Assembly (NCBI GenBank): GCA_900316255.1
Contig: ONCI01000012.1
Location: 1 to 60,354 of the forward strand
DNA: 60,354 nucleotides
Origin: an uncultured Eubacteriales bacterium
GTDB taxonomy: Bacteria; Bacillota; Clostridia; Oscillospirales; Oscillospiraceae
Direction: 5' to 3'
A program made the position numbers and the translations under genes. Below the pieces are notes generated by a model. That model worked only from the letters and a program-made list of their open reading frames with translations, had not been told where the DNA came from and did not search any database. Shown in pieces: positions 47,621-55,752 of the stretch. How positions within the stretch are numbered: the first letter of the stretch is position 1; every line of letters begins with the position of its first letter.

Positions 47621-47940
47621 TCGGGCAAAGCGTCACCGTTATCGTGGACCGGCCTCTGGGGAGCCGTCACCCGTATTATCCGGACCTGGTTTACCCGGTG
47701 AATTACGGCTTTATCCCCGGAATCCTCGCCGGAGACGGGGAGGAGCAGGACGCCTACATCCTGGGGATAGAGGAGCCGGTGGCCCGTTTTACTGGCCGGG
47801 TCATTGCGGTGATCCATCGCCTGGACGATGTGGAAGACAAGTGGGTTCTGGCCCCGGCTGGCAGCGTATACACGGCGGAGCAGATCGCTGCGGCGACTGC
47901 GTTTCAGGAACGATACTTCCGCACATGGATCGAAATATAA
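47617..47940 (+). CDS. Short inorganic-pyrophosphatase-like protein
   Basis: 107 residues from GTG 47617 (GGGAGGGG upstream; overlaps the previous stop). VDRPLGSRHPYYPDLVYPVNYGFIPGILAGDGEEQDAYILG matches the substrate-binding part of family I inorganic pyrophosphatase, but the protein is much shorter than the usual ~170 residues and ends soon after. It may be a specialised short member; activity is unproven. Confidence 0.75.
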   Translation: MIGQSVTVIVDRPLGSRHPYYPDLVYPVNYGFIPGILAGDGEEQDAYILGIEEPVARFTGRVIAVIHRLDDVEDKWVLAPAGSVYTAEQIAAATAFQERYFRTWIEI

Positions 47941-47985
47941 AAAAGGAACTGCTCTGTCCCAGCGCGACAGAGCAGTTCCTTTTTG
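47941..47985. terminator. Bidirectional terminator between lar operon and galT
   Basis: A 17-base perfect stem (47941-47957 with 47967-47983) with A-run before and T-run after, between convergent genes. Confidence 0.85.
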
Positions 47986-48024
47986 CAATTTGATTTACAT
48001 AACATCAAGAATGTTGAATTATTG

Positions 48025-49512
48025 TTAACCTATATGGTTTACATAATCGACAAACCGCAGGAAAGCGGCCTGGCCTGCCGCATCCCGCTTGTAAACGCCG
48101 GCGTCGCAGAGGACCTGGAGGAACACGGCGCCCACCTCCTGACGGAGGATCTCGGCGGTGTTTTCCTCGGTGAAGGAATAGCGGGTCTTCAGCTCCCCGG
48201 CCCAGTCGGCATGGGCGGCGGTGAGAGGATCGGCCTTCAAATCGGCACCGGAGAGGATGGCGCTGCGCAGAGCCTCCAGCTCCGCCTTCAGGCGGCTGGG
48301 GAGAACGGCAAGGCCCATGACCTCGATAAGCCCGATGTTTTCCTTCTTGATGTGGTGCAGGTTCTGGTGGGGATGGTAGAGACCGAGAGGGTACTCCTCG
48401 GTGGTCAGGTTGTTGCGCAGCACCAGGTCGATCTGATAGTCCTCTCCCCGACGGCGGACGATGGGGGTGATGGTGTTGTGGGGGACGCCATCGGTCTCGG
48501 CAAGGATCACGGCGGCCTCGTCGGTGTAGCCCCGCCAGGCCAGCAGGATCCTGTCCGCCAGCTCCGCCAGGCGGAAGCGATCCGGCCCGGTGAGGCGGAT
48601 CACCGACATGGGCCACTTCACGATACCTGCCTGCACGTCGTCAAAGCCGGCAAAGGAGAGCGGCGTTTCCACCGGGGCCTTGGCCATGGCGAACTCATAG
48701 TGGCCGCCCTGGAAGTGATCGTGGCTCAGGATAGAGCCGCCCACGATGGGCAGGTCCGCGTTGGAGCCCACAAAGTAGTGGGGGAACTGACTGACAAAGT
48801 CAAAGAGCTTGAGGAAGGCGGCCTTGTCGATCTTCATGGGGGTGTGCTCGGCGTTGAAGACGATGCAGTGCTCGTTGTAGTACACATAGGGGGAATACTG
48901 GAAGTACCAGGGGGCGTCGTTGATGGTGAGGGGAATGATGCGGTGATTCTGGCGGGCGGGGTGGTTCATGCGCCCGGCGTAGCCCTCGTTCTCGGCGCAG
49001 AGCTGGCACTTGGGATAGCCGGACTGGGGGGCGAGCTTGGCAGCCGCGATGGCCCGGGGATCCTTTTCAGGCTTGGAGAGGTTCACGGTGATGTCCAGAT
49101 CCCCGTACTCACAGGGATAGACCCATTTCAGATCCTTCTGGATCCGATCCCGCCGGATATAGTTGGAGTCGCAGCTGAACTGGTAGTACCAGTCTGTGGC
49201 GGCCTCGGGATAGTCCACCCGCAGGCCCTCGAAGATCGCCCGGACCTCGTGGGGCGGGGGCAGGATGGCGCCCATGAGCTTGGTGTCAAACAGGTCCCGG
49301 GCGGTGATGTTGTCCTCAATGAGGCCGCGGCGCACCGCGTCGTCGGTAAGAGCGGTGAGGATCTCGGGCAGCTCCGCTTCCACCGGGTCTCCCTCGGCCT
49401 CGTCCAGACCCATGACCTCCAGGAGGCGGTTATAGGCCCAGATCTCGTCTCCCTCCTGGATCAGGGCGCGGTCCAGGGCGTAGTTCACCAACGCGTCAAG
49501 ATAGCCTTTCAT
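48025..49512 (-). CDS. galT: Galactose-1-phosphate uridylyltransferase (Firmicutes long form)
   Basis: 495 residues, the size of the Gram-positive GalT class. It exchanges UMP between UDP-glucose and galactose 1-phosphate (Leloir pathway). FDTKLMGAILPPPHEV, CQLCAENEGYAGR, and the active-site block GGSILSHDHFQGGHYEF (HxH-type with the uridylylated His) are visible. The start overlaps the galK stop by 4 bases. galE is not present. Confidence 0.93.
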   Translation of the reverse strand: MKGYLDALVNYALDRALIQEGDEIWAYNRLLEVMGLDEAEGDPVEAELPEILTALTDDAVRRGLIEDNITARDLFDTKLMGAILPPPHEVRAIFEGLRVDYPEAATDWYYQFSCDSNYIRRDRIQKDLKWVYPCEYGDLDITVNLSKPEKDPRAIAAAKLAPQSGYPKCQLCAENEGYAGRMNHPARQNHRIIPLTINDAPWYFQYSPYVYYNEHCIVFNAEHTPMKIDKAAFLKLFDFVSQFPHYFVGSNADLPIVGGSILSHDHFQGGHYEFAMAKAPVETPLSFAGFDDVQAGIVKWPMSVIRLTGPDRFRLAELADRILLAWRGYTDEAAVILAETDGVPHNTITPIVRRRGEDYQIDLVLRNNLTTEEYPLGLYHPHQNLHHIKKENIGLIEVMGLAVLPSRLKAELEALRSAILSGADLKADPLTAAHADWAGELKTRYSFTEENTAEILRQEVGAVFLQVLCDAGVYKRDAAGQAAFLRFVDYVNHIG

Positions 49513-50693
49513 GCTTCGGCCTCCTCCAGCAGAATGCCGCCCTCGGGACGGATGGACAAAACCTGGCAGCTGCCTTCGCCCAGCACGGCCTCCATGCCGC
49601 TGCGGAAGGCGTCCAGCAGATCCAGGGGAACAAAGGCCTGGATGGTGCCGGCAAAGCCGCCGCCGTGGACCCTGCAGGCGCCTCTGCCCTGCAGGAGACG
49701 GGCGGCCAGGGCCAGACTCAGGGCCAGCTCCTGGTGCCGGGTGCTGCCGGTGGGGACCACGTTTTGCAGGTAGAGCCAGGAGGAGCGGCCGGACTCGTTC
49801 ACCAGGTCCAGGAAGCGGGGAAAGTCTTTTGCCTTCAGGGCTTCCACCTGGAGCGCAACCCGGCGGTTGTCCTCAAAAAAGTGCATGGCGCGCAGGGCGG
49901 CCCGATCGCCTGCCGCGGCGCGGACCTCCCGGAGACGGGCGTAGAAGGCGTCCTCGTCCACCTCGCGCAGATGCTCCTTGCCGAAGACGGCGCAGACGGC
50001 CTTCATTTCCCGGGGAATGGCGGCGTACTCATCCGTGAGATCCGCGTGGTCTGCGCCGGAATTGACGATACAGAGGGCGTGGCCGCAGGAAGCAAAGTCA
50101 AAGTCCAGCGGCTCCACCACGGGACGGGAAGCATCCGCAAAGTCGATGGTGACGATGCCGCCCACGGAGGAGGCCATCTGGTCCATCAGGCCGCAGGGCT
50201 TGCCGAAGAAGACGTTTTCGGCATACTGGCCGATCTGGGCGATCTCGATGGCGGAGAGACCGCAAGTGTCCAGGCTGTTGATGATCGTACCCAGCAGGAC
50301 CTCAAAGGCGGCGGAGGAGGAGAGCCCGCTGCCGGGCAGGACCCGGGAAGTCACATAGGCGTCAAAGCCGTGGACCCTATGGCCCAACTGGGTGATCCGG
50401 GCGGCTACGCCGCGAATGAGGCTCAGGGTGCTGCCAAATTCTTGGGGGCGGATCTCCAGCTCGTCCAGAGACACGGTGCAGAGGGGGTAGCCCTCCGACT
50501 GGATGCGGATCAGACGCTCCCCGTTGGGGGCAACGGCAGCCAGGGTGTCCACGCTGACGGCGCCGGCCAGCACCCGACCCAGCTGATGATCCGTGTGGTT
50601 GCCGCCCAGCTCCGTGCGGCCGGGGGCGGAGAAGAGAAAGCGCGCGGGGCGGCCAAAGCAGGCCGCAAAGCTTTGCTTGATCGATTCGTACAT
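49509..50693 (-). CDS. galK: Galactokinase
   Basis: 394 residues, GHMP kinase. SAPGRTELGGNHTDHQLGRVLA is the galactokinase signature, ATP motif LPGSGLSSSAAFEVLLG, and C-terminal GGGFAGTIQAFVP. It phosphorylates galactose at C1 for GalT. CGGAGG lies upstream of ATG 50693. Divergent from the RiPP-like operon. Confidence 0.94.
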   Translation of the reverse strand: MYESIKQSFAACFGRPARFLFSAPGRTELGGNHTDHQLGRVLAGAVSVDTLAAVAPNGERLIRIQSEGYPLCTVSLDELEIRPQEFGSTLSLIRGVAARITQLGHRVHGFDAYVTSRVLPGSGLSSSAAFEVLLGTIINSLDTCGLSAIEIAQIGQYAENVFFGKPCGLMDQMASSVGGIVTIDFADASRPVVEPLDFDFASCGHALCIVNSGADHADLTDEYAAIPREMKAVCAVFGKEHLREVDEDAFYARLREVRAAAGDRAALRAMHFFEDNRRVALQVEALKAKDFPRFLDLVNESGRSSWLYLQNVVPTGSTRHQELALSLALAARLLQGRGACRVHGGGFAGTIQAFVPLDLLDAFRSGMEAVLGEGSCQVLSIRPEGGILLEEAEA

Positions 50694-50804
50694 AATTCAG
50701 TCCTCCGAGACACATAAAAATCCATATTGAAAATAACACAAACTATTCGGACGGTCAACGGGAAAACGAGACTTTGCATCCGGCGCTCCCGGGCAGGGCA
50801 GCGA

Positions 50805-50833
50805 TTGACGAAAGGAAAAACCTTTGCTATAAT
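50805..50833 (+). promoter_or_regulatory. Sigma-A promoter of the RiPP-like operon, with a palindromic spacer
   Basis: TTGACG (50805-50810), 17-base spacer, perfect TATAAT (50828-50833). The spacer contains AAAGG/CCTTT arms (50811-50825), a possible operator. Confidence 0.8.
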
Positions 50834-50917
50834 CTACAGGATATTACGGGGTCTTGCGGGATCACACAGCCGTGGGCTTGCACAACTCGCAGAGAAACAG
50901 AGACCCGGAGGAATGGA

Positions 50918-51670
50918 ATGGCGGAAAACATGACGGAATTCACGGTAAAGCTGGCGGATATCCCGGTGAGGATCCGGTCGATCTGGCCGGAGCTGCGGCA
51001 GTTTCTGGAGGATTACCTGACGGAAGAGGAAGCGGCGTTCACCCTTGAGACCCGGCAGGAGGATATCGAGCAGGAGCGGATCATGAGCGCCAGGACCCGG
51101 GCCGCTGAGGGCCTGCCGGCGCTGCGCAGCAGCGACGCCTACCTGGAGACCCTTGCCATCTACCGCAAGCTGGCCGAGGAACTGGTGGAGCGGGACGTGC
51201 TGCTGTTTCACGGTTCCGTGGTGGCGGTGGACGGCCAGGCCTATCTCTTTGCGGCCCGGAGCGGCACCGGCAAGAGCACCCACACCAGACTCTGGCGGGA
51301 GGTTTTCGGAGAGCGCGCCGTGATGATCAACGACGACAAGCCGCTGCTGCGTGTGAGCGGGGAGGGCGTGCGCGCGTACGGTACCCCCTGGAACGGCAAG
51401 CACCATCTGGGAGGCAACATCTCGGCGCCGCTGAAGGCGCTGTGCATTCTGGAACGGGACAAGGAAAACCATGTGGAGCGCGTGTCTCCCGAGGAAGCCT
51501 TCCCTCGGATGCTGCAGCAGTGCTATCTGTCGGAGGATGGAGAGAAAGCGGCAAAGACCCTGGCGCTGCTGGAACGCATGTGCCAATGTGTAAGGCTTTA
51601 CAGACTGGGCTGCAATATGGAACGGGAAGCGGCGCTGGTCTCATATCAGGGAATGCAGGAGGAAGCATAA
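50918..51670 (+). CDS. HPr-kinase/PEPCK-like P-loop protein of a RiPP-like cassette
   Basis: 250 residues. A helical N-terminal part (about 1-90) is followed by a P-loop domain: LLFHGSVVAVDGQAYLF, Walker A ARSGTGKST (113-121), INDDKPLL with acidic pair Asp139-Asp140, and YGTPWNGKHH. This pattern fits HPr-kinase-like proteins found beside PqqD domains (ScmC; lasso-peptide tailoring kinases). A role in phosphorylating a peptide is inference. ATG 50918 follows GGAGG by 6 bases. It is first in an operon with PqqD, peptidase and exporter genes. Confidence 0.8.
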   Translation: MAENMTEFTVKLADIPVRIRSIWPELRQFLEDYLTEEEAAFTLETRQEDIEQERIMSARTRAAEGLPALRSSDAYLETLAIYRKLAEELVERDVLLFHGSVVAVDGQAYLFAARSGTGKSTHTRLWREVFGERAVMINDDKPLLRVSGEGVRAYGTPWNGKHHLGGNISAPLKALCILERDKENHVERVSPEEAFPRMLQQCYLSEDGEKAAKTLALLERMCQCVRLYRLGCNMEREAALVSYQGMQEEA

Positions 51671-51671
51671 G

Positions 51672-51935
51672 ATGAAACTGAAACAAGGCTTTATCACCCA
51701 CAACGTGGGAAAGACCCAGATGATGGTGGCCACGGGCCCCGCCAGCTCGGTCTTTCGCGGATTGGTCCGCTCCAACGAGACGGCGGCCTTTATTGTTGAC
51801 TGCCTGAAGAAGGAGACCACGGAGCAGGAGATCGTGGAGGCCATGCTGCAGGAATATGACGCCCCGGCGGAGGTGATCGCCCGGGACGTGCACAGTGTGG
51901 TGGAAAAGCTTCAGGAGATCGGAGCTCTGGAATGA
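51672..51935 (+). CDS. PqqD-like protein (RiPP recognition element)
   Basis: 87 residues, the size of stand-alone PqqD proteins. VLKQ-like strand start MKLKQGFITHNVGKTQMMVATG, VRSNETAAFIVDCLKKETTEQEIVEAMLQEY and DVHSVVEKLQEIGAL match the winged-helix PqqD fold that binds leader peptides of ribosomally made, modified peptides. GGAGGAA precedes ATG 51672, 1 base after the kinase gene. Its stop overlaps the next start (ATGA). Confidence 0.88.
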   Translation: MKLKQGFITHNVGKTQMMVATGPASSVFRGLVRSNETAAFIVDCLKKETTEQEIVEAMLQEYDAPAEVIARDVHSVVEKLQEIGALE

Positions 51936-52375
51936 GCTCCTTCGAGGAAGAACTGGAGCAGAACGGAACGCTGGTCTTTCCCAACAAGGGAACCAGCATG
52001 ATGCCCCTGCTGCGGCAGAACCGGGACCTGATGGTGATCGAAAAGCGGGGCCCGGAGCGCCTGCGGAAATACGACGCCGTGCTCTACAAGCGGGGCGAGA
52101 AGTATGTGATGCACCGGATCCTGAAGGTCCGGGATCGGGATTACTGGATCGTGGGCGACCATTGCCGCGTGGGAGAATCCGTGAGAGATGAGCAGATCCT
52201 GGGCGTGCTCAAGCAGGTGGTGCGGGACGGAAGGACCATCCGGACCACGGATCCGGGCTATCGGCTCTATGTGCATCTGTGGTGCGACTTCTTTCCGCTG
52301 CGCTGTGCCCTTCTTTACGGAAAAGAAGCTGCCCGCGCTGTGGGGCGCAGGATCAAGAGGTGCCTGAAACGATGA
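51932..52375 (+). CDS. S24/S26 signal-peptidase-like serine protease
   Basis: 147 residues. NKGTSMMPLLRQNRD holds the predicted nucleophile Ser22; KYVMHRILKV supplies His61, as in the Ser-His type of SipW/Sec11 signal peptidases instead of Ser-Lys LepB. WIVGDHCRVGESV follows. There is no strong N-terminal membrane helix, but a hydrophobic patch lies near the C-terminus (LYVHLWCDFFPLRCALLYG). In this operon it could cut a leader from an exported peptide, since the ABC exporter has no peptidase domain. It overlaps genes on both sides by 4 bases. Confidence 0.85.
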   Translation: MSSFEEELEQNGTLVFPNKGTSMMPLLRQNRDLMVIEKRGPERLRKYDAVLYKRGEKYVMHRILKVRDRDYWIVGDHCRVGESVRDEQILGVLKQVVRDGRTIRTTDPGYRLYVHLWCDFFPLRCALLYGKEAARAVGRRIKRCLKR

Positions 52376-54060
52376 GAGAGCGAAATTCCACTCTGCGCTG
52401 GTTGAGCGCCATCTCAGGACCGGACAGGATCTGGGTGGCGGCGCTGGCTTTGGTGCAGGCCGCTCTTGGCGGCACAAGCGTGCTCTATGCCTTTCTGCTG
52501 CGAAGCCTCATCGACGAGGCGGTGGCCGGGAACCGGGACGGCCTGATCCGCAGCGCGCTGCTGCTGATCGCTTTGATGCTGGGACAGCTGCTGCTGCGGG
52601 CTGCGAATCGCTTCCTGAAGGAATACAGCGCGGCAGATCTGGAAAACCGCCTGAAGGAACGCCTCTTCTCCCAGCTGCTGCGGAAGGATTATGCGGCGGT
52701 CACGGCGCTGCACTCCGGCGAGTGGATGAACCGGCTGACCAATGACACCGCGGTGGTGGCCAAATCCGCCACCGTCATTGTGCCCCATCTGGCCGGCCTG
52801 CTGGTGCGGCTTGTGGGCGCCGTGTGGGCGCTGGTGTATCTGGAGCCCCGCTTTGCGATGGTGCTGATCCCGGGCGGCGTGGTGGTGATGCTGCTGACCT
52901 ACGCCTTCCGGCGGATTCTGAAGGTCTTGCACAAGCGCATCCAGGAGGCGGACGGCCGCCTGCGGACTTTCCTGCAGGAGCGGCTGAGCAGCCAGCTGGT
53001 GCTGCGCAGCTTCGGCGTGGAAAAGCAGAGCGAGAAGCTGGCCCGGGAGCGGATGAAGGAGCATCTGGACGCCAGGCTTCGGCGAAATCACATCTCCAAC
53101 GTCTGCAATCTGGGCTATGGCCTGATGATCCAGGGCGCCACGGTGGGCAGCGCGATCTACTGCGCCGTGCACCTGATGGGCGGGACCCTCAGCTACGGTA
53201 CGCTGATGGCGGTGCTGCAGCTGGTGGGCCAGATCCAGACTCCCTTTACCAACATCTCCGGCATCGTGCCGGAATTCTACGGCATGATGGCCAGTGCCGA
53301 GCGCCTGCGGGAGGCGGAGAGCTTCCCGGAGGACGGGGGAGAGCCCAGAGAAGAGCGGCAGATCCAGCGCTTCTACGAGGAGGAGCTGATCTCCCTCGGC
53401 CTGGAGAATGCCAGCTTTACCTATCAGCCTCCGGTGCGGGAGGCGGAAGAGCAGCCCATGCCCGTGGTGCTGGACGGCCTCTCCCTGCAGATCCGCAAGG
53501 GGGAATTTGCGGCTTTCACCGGCCATTCCGGCAGCGGCAAGAGCACGGTGCTGAAGCTGTTGATGAGCATCTATCCCCTGGACAGCGGGGAACGCTACCT
53601 GGAGACGGCTCAGGGCAGACAGCAGCTGGACGCCGGCTGGCGGGGACTCTTTGCCTATGTGCCCCAGGGAAACGCCCTGATCAGCGGCAGCATCCGGGAG
53701 ATCATCGCCTTCGGGGACCGGGAGAAAATGCGCCGGGAGGATGAACTGTGGACTGCGCTGCGCATCGCCTGCGCGGAGGATTTCGTTGCCTCCCTGGACA
53801 AGGGACTGGACAGCGAGCTGGGCGAGAGCGGTGCGGGCCTTTCCGAAGGGCAGATGCAGCGCATTGCCATTGCCCGGGCGGTGTTTTCAGGCCGACCGAT
53901 TTTGCTTTTGGATGAGGCCACCAGCTCCCTGGATGGGGAGACGGAAAAGCAGGTGCTGGAAAACCTTCGGAGCATGACGGACCGGACCGTGCTGATCGTG
54001 ACCCACAGGCCCGCGGCCCTGGCCATCTGCGACAAGCAGATCCGGCTGGCGGGAGAATAA
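52372..54060 (+). CDS. ABC transporter, fused membrane and ATPase domains (exporter)
   Basis: 562 residues. The first ~310 form an exporter-type six-helix domain (RIWVAALALVQAALGGTSVLYAFLL; PHLAGLLVRLVGAVWALVYL); the rest is an ATPase with Walker A GHSGSGKS (about 384-391), signature LSEGQ (about 490-494, LSGGQ variant) and Walker B LLLDEA (about 511-516). No C39 peptidase domain is present. Probably exports the product of the cassette. ATG overlaps the peptidase stop by 4 bases. Confidence 0.9.
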   Translation: MRERNSTLRWLSAISGPDRIWVAALALVQAALGGTSVLYAFLLRSLIDEAVAGNRDGLIRSALLLIALMLGQLLLRAANRFLKEYSAADLENRLKERLFSQLLRKDYAAVTALHSGEWMNRLTNDTAVVAKSATVIVPHLAGLLVRLVGAVWALVYLEPRFAMVLIPGGVVVMLLTYAFRRILKVLHKRIQEADGRLRTFLQERLSSQLVLRSFGVEKQSEKLARERMKEHLDARLRRNHISNVCNLGYGLMIQGATVGSAIYCAVHLMGGTLSYGTLMAVLQLVGQIQTPFTNISGIVPEFYGMMASAERLREAESFPEDGGEPREERQIQRFYEEELISLGLENASFTYQPPVREAEEQPMPVVLDGLSLQIRKGEFAAFTGHSGSGKSTVLKLLMSIYPLDSGERYLETAQGRQQLDAGWRGLFAYVPQGNALISGSIREIIAFGDREKMRREDELWTALRIACAEDFVASLDKGLDSELGESGAGLSEGQMQRIAIARAVFSGRPILLLDEATSSLDGETEKQVLENLRSMTDRTVLIVTHRPAALAICDKQIRLAGE

Positions 54061-54068
54061 ACGGACAT

Positions 54069-54109
54069 AAAACCGGGTCCCACCGTGAAGTGGTGGGACC
54101 CGGTTTTTG
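54069..54109. terminator. Bidirectional terminator between exporter and glnA genes
   Basis: A 16-base perfect stem (54069-54084 with 54092-54107) with flanking A and T tracts. Confidence 0.85.
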
Positions 54110-54126
54110 CGCGTGGGGATACGTTT

Positions 54127-55551
54127 TCAGAGATTATAGTATTTTTCAAATTCGGCGGGGTGGGGGATCTGGGAGAGCTCCAGGCACTCCTCCCGTTTGC
54201 GCTTGATAAAGCCCTGCAGCAGCTCCTCCGGAAAGACACTGCCTGCGGTGAGATAGTCGTGATCCCGCTCCAGCGCGTCCAGCGCCTGGTCCAGAGAGGT
54301 GGGCAGGTGATGGAGCTTGGCTTTCTCCGCCTCGGAGAGCTGGAAAAGGTTCATGTCATAGGGACCCCAGCCCCGCTCATGGGGATCGATCTGCCTTTGG
54401 ATGCCGTCGAGACCTGCCATGAGGATGGCGGCATAGCAGAGGTAGGGGTTGCAGGTGGCGTCGGGGTTGCGCAGCTCGAAGCGGCGGAGCCTGGGGCTCT
54501 TGGCATAGGCCGGGATGCGGATGACGGCGCTGCGGTTGGAGGTGGCGTAGCCCACGGTGACCGGCGCCTCAAAGCCCGGGACCAGACGCTTGAAGGAGTT
54601 GGTGGAGGGATTGGTGATGGCGCAGAGAGAGGCGATATGCTCCAGCAGGCCGCCCATGAACCAGTGGGCCTCGCGGCTCAGGTGGGAATAGCCGGCGTCG
54701 TCGGAGAAGACGGGCTCCCCGTCCTTCAGCAGCAGCATGTGCACATGCATGCCGCTGCCGGCCTCGCCGTAGACGGGCTTTGGCATCAGGGTGGCGCTGT
54801 AGCCGTATTTGCGGGCCACGTTGTGGATGATGTACTTGACGAACATGGTGCCGTCCGCCATCTTGGACATCTGCATGAGCAGCGGCTCGATCTCAAACTG
54901 ACCCGCGCCGCCCACCTCCGGATGGTGGTACTTCACGGGGATGCCTGCCTTTTCCATCTCCAGGCACATCTCGCTGCGGCACTCGTAGCTCCGGTCAAGG
55001 GGCTTGGCGATGTGGTAGTTCTTCTGGAAGGGGACCACATTGCCGCTGCCCTCCACGTCGCTGTTCCAGTGGGCCTGGGCGGTGTCCAGGTGCATCTCGA
55101 TCCGGTTGGGCGCTACCTTCCAGCCTACCTGATCGAAGAGATAGAATTCAAACTCCGGCAGGATCAGCATGGTATCGGCGATGCCGGTATCCTTCATGTG
55201 CTGCTCGGCGGCGAGAACGATGTTGCGGGGGTACTGCTTCAGCGGGCGGTTTTTGGGATAGTCAATGATCATGGCGTTGCCGATCATGGAGAGGGTCTTC
55301 ACGCCGCAGAAGGGATCGATCTGTGCGCTGTCCGGATCCGGGATGTAGACCATATCGCTCTTCTCCACCACGGCATAGCCGTAGTTGGAGGCGTCGAAGC
55401 CGATGCCGTTTTCCATGGTCTCCTCATTGAAATGGACGGCGGGAATGGTGACGTGGCGGAACTGTCCGTCGATATCCACCACTTTGAAATCCACCATCTG
55501 AATGTCCTGCTCGCGGATCATCTGCATGATGTCATGCGCGGTCTTTGCCAT
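54127..55551 (-). CDS. glnA: Glutamine synthetase, type I
   Basis: 474 residues. It makes glutamine from glutamate, ammonia and ATP. Motifs are VDFKVVDIDGQFRHVT, LPEFEFYLF (metal site), GGAGQFEIEP, GSGMHVHMLL, NPSTNSFKRLVPG and RRFELRNPDATCNPYL. The segment matching the adenylylation loop reads NLFQLSEAEK, with Phe where the modified Tyr would be, so adenylylation is unlikely, as usual for Firmicutes. ATG 55551 begins the homology after a GTGAGG-type site; upstream in-frame codons are rejected as leader sequence. Confidence 0.93.
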   Translation of the reverse strand: MAKTAHDIMQMIREQDIQMVDFKVVDIDGQFRHVTIPAVHFNEETMENGIGFDASNYGYAVVEKSDMVYIPDPDSAQIDPFCGVKTLSMIGNAMIIDYPKNRPLKQYPRNIVLAAEQHMKDTGIADTMLILPEFEFYLFDQVGWKVAPNRIEMHLDTAQAHWNSDVEGSGNVVPFQKNYHIAKPLDRSYECRSEMCLEMEKAGIPVKYHHPEVGGAGQFEIEPLLMQMSKMADGTMFVKYIIHNVARKYGYSATLMPKPVYGEAGSGMHVHMLLLKDGEPVFSDDAGYSHLSREAHWFMGGLLEHIASLCAITNPSTNSFKRLVPGFEAPVTVGYATSNRSAVIRIPAYAKSPRLRRFELRNPDATCNPYLCYAAILMAGLDGIQRQIDPHERGWGPYDMNLFQLSEAEKAKLHHLPTSLDQALDALERDHDYLTAGSVFPEELLQGFIKRKREECLELSQIPHPAEFEKYYNL

Positions 55552-55635
55552 AGCTGCCTCACTTTCCTGCCAATGGCAGGTTCTTACATTCTCCGGCTTT
55601 TGCGCCGGGCGGGGAGGACGCGGCCTCCGAGGCAT

Positions 55636-55664
55636 ACTATAGCAGACTATCGTGATTTTGTACA
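55636..55664 (-). promoter_or_regulatory. Promoter of glnA
   Basis: On the minus strand TGTACA (55664-55659), 17-base spacer, TATAGT (55641-55636). The leader to the ATG contains a short CTGCCA/TGGCAG hairpin near 55570; no known riboswitch was recognised. Confidence 0.65.
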
Positions 55665-55707
55665 TCATGTTTTTTGAAAAGCGGCCATATTTTTGGAAAA
55701 TATACAT

Positions 55708-55744
55708 AAAAACAGCAGAGCGGGCATGCTGCTCGCTCTGCTGT
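55708..55744 (-). terminator. Terminator of the carbohydrate-binding lipoprotein gene
   Basis: Arms ACAGCAGAGCG and CGCTCTGCTGT (55712-55722 with 55734-55744) form an 11-base stem followed on the minus strand by TTTTTAT. Confidence 0.8.
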
Positions 55745-55752
55745 GCGTTTCC

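Noticed and set aside
50727-50933. Small open frames before the HPr-kinase-like gene as RiPP precursors
   Set aside because: They overlap the promoter or the next gene, lack ribosome binding sites and show no leader/core pattern.
50918-54060. Standard lasso-peptide cluster
   Set aside because: There is no asparagine-synthetase-like cyclase, no transglutaminase-like B2 protease and no precursor peptide.
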